Shown: piece by piece, positions 5,651 to 10,001 of the stretch
How the letters are laid out: each line of letters opens with the position of its first letter
Position numbering within the stretch: position 1 is the stretch's first letter
Source of the DNA: Melioribacteraceae bacterium
GTDB lineage: Bacteria > Bacteroidota > Ignavibacteria > Ignavibacteriales > Melioribacteraceae
Length of the DNA: 10,001 bases
NCBI GenBank assembly: GCA_023230485.1
Contig: JALNXG010000099.1
Coordinates: forward strand, 1-10,001
Direction: 5' to 3'
Program-made: the position numbers and the translations under genes
The notes under the pieces: model-generated
The model's database searches: none
What the model was told of the DNA's origin: nothing
Seen by the model: the letters and a program-made list of their open reading frames with translations, nothing else

Positions 5651-8600
5651 TTAGTTTGTTGTTTCTTCTTTTTTATCGCTAAAATCAAACGATGCCATTT
5701 GATCATACATTTTCCATCTCTTTAATACATCTTCCTGAGCTAATTTCAATAATGCCTTAGCTGCTTCAGGATGAGATTTCGTAAGCATCTTATATCTTGT
5801 TTCAGTATAAATGTAATCTTGAAGTTTAATTTTTGGTTCTTTTGAATCTAGTTTTAATGGATTCTTTCCTTCTAATAAATTCTCAGGATTATATCTGAAT
5901 AATGGCCAGTGACCGCTATCTACTGCCAATTTTTGCTGTTCTAATCCCTTTGCCATATTTATTCCATGTGCAATACAATGGCTATATGCAATAATTAATG
6001 ATGGTCCATCATAAGCTTCTGCTTCTAAAAATGCTTTAATTGTGTGAGCATCATTAGAACCCATAGCTACTTTTGCTACATATACGTTACCATATATCAT
6101 AGCCATCATACCTAAATCTTTCTTGCCTGTTGTTTTACCTGCTGCTGCAAATTTAGCAACTGCACCAAAGGCTGTTGATTTAGACATCTGACCACCCGTA
6201 TTTGAATAAACTTCAGTATCCAATACAAGAATATTAACGTTCTTACCAGAAGCCATTACATGATCTAACCCGCCATATCCAATATCATATGCCCATCCAT
6301 CACCACCAATTATCCAAACAGATTTCTTTACTAAATAATCTGCAATTTCCATCAATTTTTCGGAATCGGGAGTTTTTAATGAGCCAATCTTTTTCTTTAA
6401 ATCTGCAACTCTTACTCTTTGTTCGTAAATACCCGCTTCTGTTTTCTGGTCAGCATTTAGTAGTGATTCAACTAATGTTTCACCAATTTCATTTTTAAGC
6501 GTAACAATTAGTTCCTTTGCAAAGCCATTTTGTTGATCAATGGAAAGTCTCATACCCATACCAAATTCTGCATTATCTTCAAATAAAGAATTTGACCATG
6601 CTGGTCCTCTACCCTCTTTATTAATTGACCATGGAGTTGTAGGTAGGTTACCGCCATAAATTGATGAACAACCGGTAGCATTTGCAACAATTGTTCTATC
6701 GCCAAATAATTGTGATACTAATTTAACGTATGGTGTTTCGCCGCAACCTGAACAAGCACCTGAGTACTCAAATAATGGTTCTAATAATTGACTTCCCTTA
6801 ACTGTTGTAAGATTAGCTTTTGTCCTATCAAATTCAGGTAAATTCAAGAAAAAATCATAATTAGCTCTTTCTTGTTCTCTTAATGGAATTTGTGGAGCCA
6901 TGTTTAATGCTTTTAAACGAACTTCTTTTTTATTCTTAGCCGGGCATACTTCAAAACATAATTCACATCCGGTACAATCTTCAGCGGCTATTTGAATTGT
7001 ATAAACAGAATTTTCAGGAAATTCTCTTCCTTTTGCTTCCACCCATTTGAATGTTGAAGGAGCATTTTCTAATTCTGATTTTCCATATACTTTTACTCTA
7101 ATTGCAGCATGAGGACAAACCATTGTACATTTATTACATTGAATACAAATTTCTGAATCCCAAACAGGAATTTCTAAAGCAATATTTCTCTTTTCCCATT
7201 TAGTAGTTCCCGATGGGAAAGTACCATCTATCGGCATTTGACTTACTGGTATAAAATCTCCTTTTCCTTCCATCATCTTTGCTAATACATCTTTTACATA
7301 ATCAGGAGCTTTATCTGAAACAAGCGGTGGAATTTCGATTGAGCTTGTTGCTTTTTCCGGTATGCTAATTTTGAATAAATTTACTAAAGTTTGATCAACT
7401 GCCTCAAAGTTCTTTCTAACTACTTCATCACCTTTTGCACCGTAAGTTTTCTTAATCGACTTTTTGATCTGTTCGATAGCTTCATCTTTTGGTAAAACAC
7501 CTGAGATAGCAAAAAAGCAGGTCTGCATGATTGTATTTACTCTTGCACCCATCCCAGTATTAAGAGCTACTGTATTACCATCGATAGCATAAAATTCTAA
7601 TTTCTTATCAATTATCTGCTGTTGTGTTTTATTTGGTAATTTCTCCCAAACTTCATCCTGATGATATGGACTATTTAATAAGAATGTACCACCATCAACA
7701 ATATTCTCTAGTACATCAAATTTCTCTAATAGATTAAATTGGTGACATCCAACAAACTGTGCTTTCTGAATTAAGTAGGTAGAGCGAATTGGTTTTTTAC
7801 CAAATCTCAAGTGAGATACTGTTGTAGAACCAGATTTTTTTGAATCATAAACAAAATAACCTTGTGCAAAGTTTTCTGTTTCTTCACCGATGATTTTGAT
7901 TGAGTTCTTATTAGCACCAACCGTACCATCAGCACCAAGTCCATAAAATAAACATCTTTTTACATCTTCGGTTTCAGTAGTGAAACTTAAATCGAAATCT
8001 AAACTTGTGAAAGTAACATCATCATAAATACCAATTGTAAAATGATTTTTTGGTTTGTCTTGTTTTAGATTATCAAACACTGCTTTTACCATAGAAGGAG
8101 TAAATTCTTTTGAAGAAAGACCATATCTTCCGCCGAAAATCTTAGGCATTTTTTCAAATTCTGTTTCGCCATTAGCAAATGCTTCAGAAAGAGATGTTAC
8201 TACATCCATATACAAAGGTTCGCCGATTGAACCCGGTTCTTTTGTTCTATCTAATACGGCAATTTTTTCTACTGATTTTGGAAGTGCTTTTAATAAATGT
8301 TTTGTTGAAAATGGTCTAAAAAGTCTTACTTTAATCATCGCGACTTTTTCGCCTAAATTTTCTGTCAAATAATCAACTGCTTCTTCAGCAGCTTCAGCAC
8401 CTGAACCCATTATTACTATAACTCTTGTTGCATCAGGAGCACCGTAATAATCAAATAGATTATATTTTCTTCCTGTTACTTCTGCAAATTTATCCATTGC
8501 ATTCTGAACTATATCCGGACATGCATCATAAAATTTATTAACTGTTTCTCTACCTTGGAAATAAACATCAGGATTCTGAGCTGTACCACGAATAAAAGGA

Positions 8601-9235
8601 CGATCCGGAGTTAATGCTCTTGCTCTGAAATTCTTTACTGACTCTTCTTCAATCATTGCACGAACATCTGAATCTGTCAATTCTTCTATTTTCATTACTT
8701 CGTGTGATGTTCTAAAACCATCAAAGAAATGTACAAAAGGAATGCGTGATTCTAATGATGCTTTGTGAGCAATCATAGCTGTATCCATTACTTCCTGAAC
8801 TGAGTTTGAGCAAAGAAGTCCGAATCCTGTTTGGCGTGTTGCCATAACATCACTATGATCACCAAAAATCGATAAACCTTGAGCTGCTAATGAACGAGCT
8901 GTAACATGGAAAACAGCAGGAGTCAATTCACCGGCAATTTTATACATGTTAGGAATCATTAAAAGCAAACCTTGAGAAGCTGTAAAGGTGGTAGTAAGAG
9001 CACCACTCTGTAATGAGCCATGAACTGCACCTGCTGCTCCACCTTCACTTTGCATTTCGGTTACTGATGGAACGGTACCCCAAATGTTTTTTGTTTTACT
9101 AGCCGACCATGCGTCCGAGAGTTCTCCCATCGGTGATGATGGTGTAATTGGATATATAGCTACTACCTCACTTACGCGATAGGCAACGTGTGCAGCAGCT
9201 TCATTTCCGTCAATGGTTATTTTTCTTCTTTCCAT
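5651..9235 (-). CDS. nifJ: Pyruvate:ferredoxin (flavodoxin) oxidoreductase
   Basis: PFOR oxidatively decarboxylates pyruvate with CoA to acetyl-CoA and CO2 and passes electrons to ferredoxin or flavodoxin; the reverse reaction also occurs in carbon-fixing anaerobes. The 1194 residues match the single-chain homodimeric type. The N-terminal pyruvate domain has YPITPSSPM (28-36, with Thr31), Glu64 in QSEGGAAGA, and Arg114 in TARS, the residue numbers known for the Desulfovibrio africanus enzyme. The ferredoxin domain has two CxxCxxCxxxC clusters: Cys697/700/703/707 and Cys754/757/760/764. The TPP domain has Cys828, Cys831, Cys856 and, near the C-terminus, Cys1087 as proximal-cluster ligands, plus GGDGWAYDIGYGG (977-989) and YSNTGGQMS (1010-1018), with Asn1012 as the TPP-site asparagine. 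The chain looks complete and intact. The start is supported by AAGGA six bases upstream of ATG. It is the first gene of an operon with the DHOD-like protein. It is a cytoplasmic, oxygen-sensitive class of enzyme, which points to anaerobic metabolism. Confidence 0.98.
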   Translation of the reverse strand: MERRKITIDGNEAAAHVAYRVSEVVAIYPITPSSPMGELSDAWSASKTKNIWGTVPSVTEMQSEGGAAGAVHGSLQSGALTTTFTASQGLLLMIPNMYKIAGELTPAVFHVTARSLAAQGLSIFGDHSDVMATRQTGFGLLCSNSVQEVMDTAMIAHKASLESRIPFVHFFDGFRTSHEVMKIEELTDSDVRAMIEEESVKNFRARALTPDRPFIRGTAQNPDVYFQGRETVNKFYDACPDIVQNAMDKFAEVTGRKYNLFDYYGAPDATRVIVIMGSGAEAAEEAVDYLTENLGEKVAMIKVRLFRPFSTKHLLKALPKSVEKIAVLDRTKEPGSIGEPLYMDVVTSLSEAFANGETEFEKMPKIFGGRYGLSSKEFTPSMVKAVFDNLKQDKPKNHFTIGIYDDVTFTSLDFDLSFTTETEDVKRCLFYGLGADGTVGANKNSIKIIGEETENFAQGYFVYDSKKSGSTTVSHLRFGKKPIRSTYLIQKAQFVGCHQFNLLEKFDVLENIVDGGTFLLNSPYHQDEVWEKLPNKTQQQIIDKKLEFYAIDGNTVALNTGMGARVNTIMQTCFFAISGVLPKDEAIEQIKKSIKKTYGAKGDEVVRKNFEAVDQTLVNLFKISIPEKATSSIEIPPLVSDKAPDYVKDVLAKMMEGKGDFIPVSQMPIDGTFPSGTTKWEKRNIALEIPVWDSEICIQCNKCTMVCPHAAIRVKVYGKSELENAPSTFKWVEAKGREFPENSVYTIQIAAEDCTGCELCFEVCPAKNKKEVRLKALNMAPQIPLREQERANYDFFLNLPEFDRTKANLTTVKGSQLLEPLFEYSGACSGCGETPYVKLVSQLFGDRTIVANATGCSSIYGGNLPTTPWSINKEGRGPAWSNSLFEDNAEFGMGMRLSIDQQNGFAKELIVTLKNEIGETLVESLLNADQKTEAGIYEQRVRVADLKKKIGSLKTPDSEKLMEIADYLVKKSVWIIGGDGWAYDIGYGGLDHVMASGKNVNILVLDTEVYSNTGGQMSKSTAFGAVAKFAAAGKTTGKKDLGMMAMIYGNVYVAKVAMGSNDAHTIKAFLEAEAYDGPSLIIAYSHCIAHGINMAKGLEQQKLAVDSGHWPLFRYNPENLLEGKNPLKLDSKEPKIKLQDYIYTETRYKMLTKSHPEAAKALLKLAQEDVLKRWKMYDQMASFDFSDKKEETTN

Positions 9236-9266
9236 TAAACATCCTTAGATTTATTAAAAATTATTA

Positions 9267-9295
9267 TTTGTACAGTTTCGGCTATCTACATTCAA
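9267..9295 (-). promoter_or_regulatory. Possible sigma70-type promoter for nifJ
   Basis: On the minus strand, TTGAAT (plus 9290-9295) and TACAAA (plus 9267-9272) are 17 bases apart and match four of six consensus positions each. They lie 30-60 bases before the nifJ start. A strong SD (AAGGA, plus 9242-9246) follows. In DNA this AT-rich such a match can be chance, and Bacteroidota-type promoters differ from this consensus. Confidence 0.35.
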
Positions 9296-9352
9296 TAACC
9301 TTGCCACATTTCAGATTATTTTATCCCCTTTTTGGAGCTATTTTGAAACTCT

Positions 9353-9421
9353 AAATAAGATAATAGAATCTTATATCTATTGACCATTAGAAAATAAAGC
9401 TCTTTTATCTTATTTATAAGA
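9353..9421. repeat. Cluster of inverted repeats upstream of nifJ
   Basis: AAATAAGATAA (9353-9363) is repeated as its exact reverse complement TTATCTTATTT at 9405-9415. Inside this lies a tighter hairpin, TAAGAT (9356-9361) with ATCTTA (9368-9373). The right arm also forms TCTTAT-TT-ATAAGA (9408-9421). A further AAATAAGAAT occurs at about 9440-9449. The unit ATAAGA/TCTTAT thus appears five times in about 100 bases of the 240-base gap between dinB and nifJ. It may be an operator or simple AT-rich structure; no known site is recognised. The rest of 9236-9475 holds no gene that I can support. Confidence 0.45.
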
Positions 9422-9469
9422 ATTGTTTTTTCAACCCTAAAAATAAGAATAAATATTGATATAATAAAG

Positions 9470-9486
9470 ATATCCTTATCGGATAT
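9470..9486 (-). terminator. Weak hairpin overlapping the dinB stop codon
   Basis: ATATCC (9470-9475) pairs with GGATAT (9481-9486) across a five-base loop that contains the dinB stop. On the minus strand it is followed by CTTTATTAT, a poor U tract. It may be a weak terminator or part of the AT-rich structures nearby. No stronger terminator for dinB is visible. Confidence 0.25.
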
Positions 9487-10001
9487 TTTTACTATTACTT
9501 CCACCGACACCAATCGAATCAAATCCGTACTTATCTCTTATTTTCTGGACTGCATTTAGCATCTTTTTGCGCGAAATTCGGGAGTCTTCAAAAAGAAACT
9601 CCTGTTCTGCGATTTCACTAAAATTAGTAGTATGAACCCCTATTAATCTTATCCCTACCCGCCGATTATAATTATTCCTAAGTAGCTTTACTACATTTTC
9701 GTAAATTATTTTGTCATCATCGGTTGCGGTAATTGTCTTATCCCTTATTATAGTCCCAAAATCAGAATATCTTAGCTTAATTCCGACTGTGGAAGTCTGC
9801 CAATTTTTATTCCTTATACTTTGAGCCACTTTAGAAACCAAATTGAATAACACCATTTCTAATTCATTCTTATCGACCACATCTATCTCGAAAGTTGTTT
9901 CTTTTGATATGCTTTTTCTTTGATGTGAAAGAGTAAGTAAATCACTCCCCTCTCCATTAGCTCTATTCCAAAGCGAGATGCCATGCTTACCAAAAAGGAG
10001 C
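9476..10001 (-). CDS. dinB: DNA polymerase IV (Y-family), C-terminal part, 5' end beyond window
   Basis: The frame is open from the window edge to the stop at 9476, giving the last 174 or so residues; a GTG at 9880 is internal and not the start. The fragment begins LFGKHGISLWNRANGEG, the end of the thumb region of Y-family polymerases, then SHQRKSISKETTFE, the conserved linker before the little-finger domain. The little finger follows (TSTVGIKLRYSDFGTI and RRVGIRLIGVHTTNF). Near the C-terminus QEFLF (codons 9604-9590) fits the QLxLF-type beta-clamp binding motif, followed by a basic helix (ISRKKMLNAVQKIRDKYGF). The enzyme performs error-prone translesion synthesis, usually under SOS control; its promoter lies outside the window. 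Catalytic palm residues are also outside and cannot be checked. It is probably a separate transcription unit from nifJ, 240 bases downstream. Confidence 0.95.
   Translation of the reverse strand, partial: LLFGKHGISLWNRANGEGSDLLTLSHQRKSISKETTFEIDVVDKNELEMVLFNLVSKVAQSIRNKNWQTSTVGIKLRYSDFGTIIRDKTITATDDDKIIYENVVKLLRNNYNRRVGIRLIGVHTTNFSEIAEQEFLFEDSRISRKKMLNAVQKIRDKYGFDSIGVGGSNSKNIR

Noticed and set aside
8055..8372. 105-codon plus-strand frame inside nifJ
   Set aside because: It lies wholly antisense within a highly conserved PFOR region; the composition reflects the codons of the opposite strand.
9316..9522. 68-codon minus-strand frame MIRLVSVEV...
   Set aside because: It overlaps the end of dinB in another frame, is rich in Ile/Lys/Phe as expected from AT-rich spacer, and has no ribosome-binding site or recognisable domain.
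9476..9880. A 134-residue stand-alone protein starting at GTG 9880
   Set aside because: The frame continues without a stop to the window edge and the extra 40 codons read as DinB (FGKHGISLWNRANGEG), so this is an internal codon of dinB.
1..10001. CRISPR array, insertion sequence, prophage or integrase genes
   Set aside because: I found no regularly spaced direct repeats, transposase or integrase motifs, or terminal inverted repeats; the decayed toxin-antitoxin module next to the tRNA is the only mobile-DNA hint.

Overview
The window is AT-rich bacterial chromosomal DNA. Apart from a tRNA and a decayed toxin-antitoxin remnant at the left edge, every gene lies on the minus strand. A long single-chain pyruvate:ferredoxin oxidoreductase followed by a dihydroorotate-dehydrogenase-like flavoprotein, with the A/T-biased codon use and short intergenic gaps, suggests an anaerobic or facultative member of the Bacteroidota/Ignavibacteria/Chlorobi neighbourhood. 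This assignment is an inference from gene content; no taxonomic marker in the window fixes it.

Layout from left to right: (1) 30-115, tRNA-Leu(CAA) on the plus strand, followed by a strong intrinsic terminator at 127-151. (2) 182-469, a ruined MazEF-like module. The antitoxin carries two in-frame stops, and only the last two dozen or so codons of the toxin survive, in another frame. (3) 477-4463, a tight four-gene minus-strand operon, read from right to left: a COG4947-type alpha/beta-hydrolase (3741-4463), a RimK/D-Ala-D-Ala-ligase-like ATP-grasp enzyme (2777-3733), a YbdK/GCS2-type carboxylate-amine ligase (1656-2768), and a second ATP-grasp-like protein whose motif order looks circularly permuted (477-1655). 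Gaps between these genes are 7, 8 and 0 bases. (4) 4464-4620, an intergenic stretch with a bidirectional-looking terminator at 4553-4579. (5) 4621-9235, a two-gene energy-metabolism operon: nifJ-type PFOR (5651-9235), then the DHOD-like protein (4621-5619). (6) 9236-9475, an intergenic regulatory stretch with a possible sigma70-type promoter and several inverted repeats. (7) 9476-10001, the C-terminal part of DNA polymerase IV (dinB), which runs off the right edge.

Functionally, PFOR oxidises pyruvate to acetyl-CoA and CO2 and reduces ferredoxin. The DHOD-like partner is probably an FMN oxidoreductase rather than a pyrimidine-synthesis enzyme, because the usual catalytic NxSCPN loop is replaced. 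The four-gene operon is the most interesting part. Three ATP-dependent carboxylate-amine/peptide ligase-type enzymes of different families sit with one hydrolase and no ribosomal precursor peptide, NRPS or transporter. That looks like a small pathway making a gamma-glutamyl or peptide-like small molecule, or an amide-linked modification, of unknown structure.
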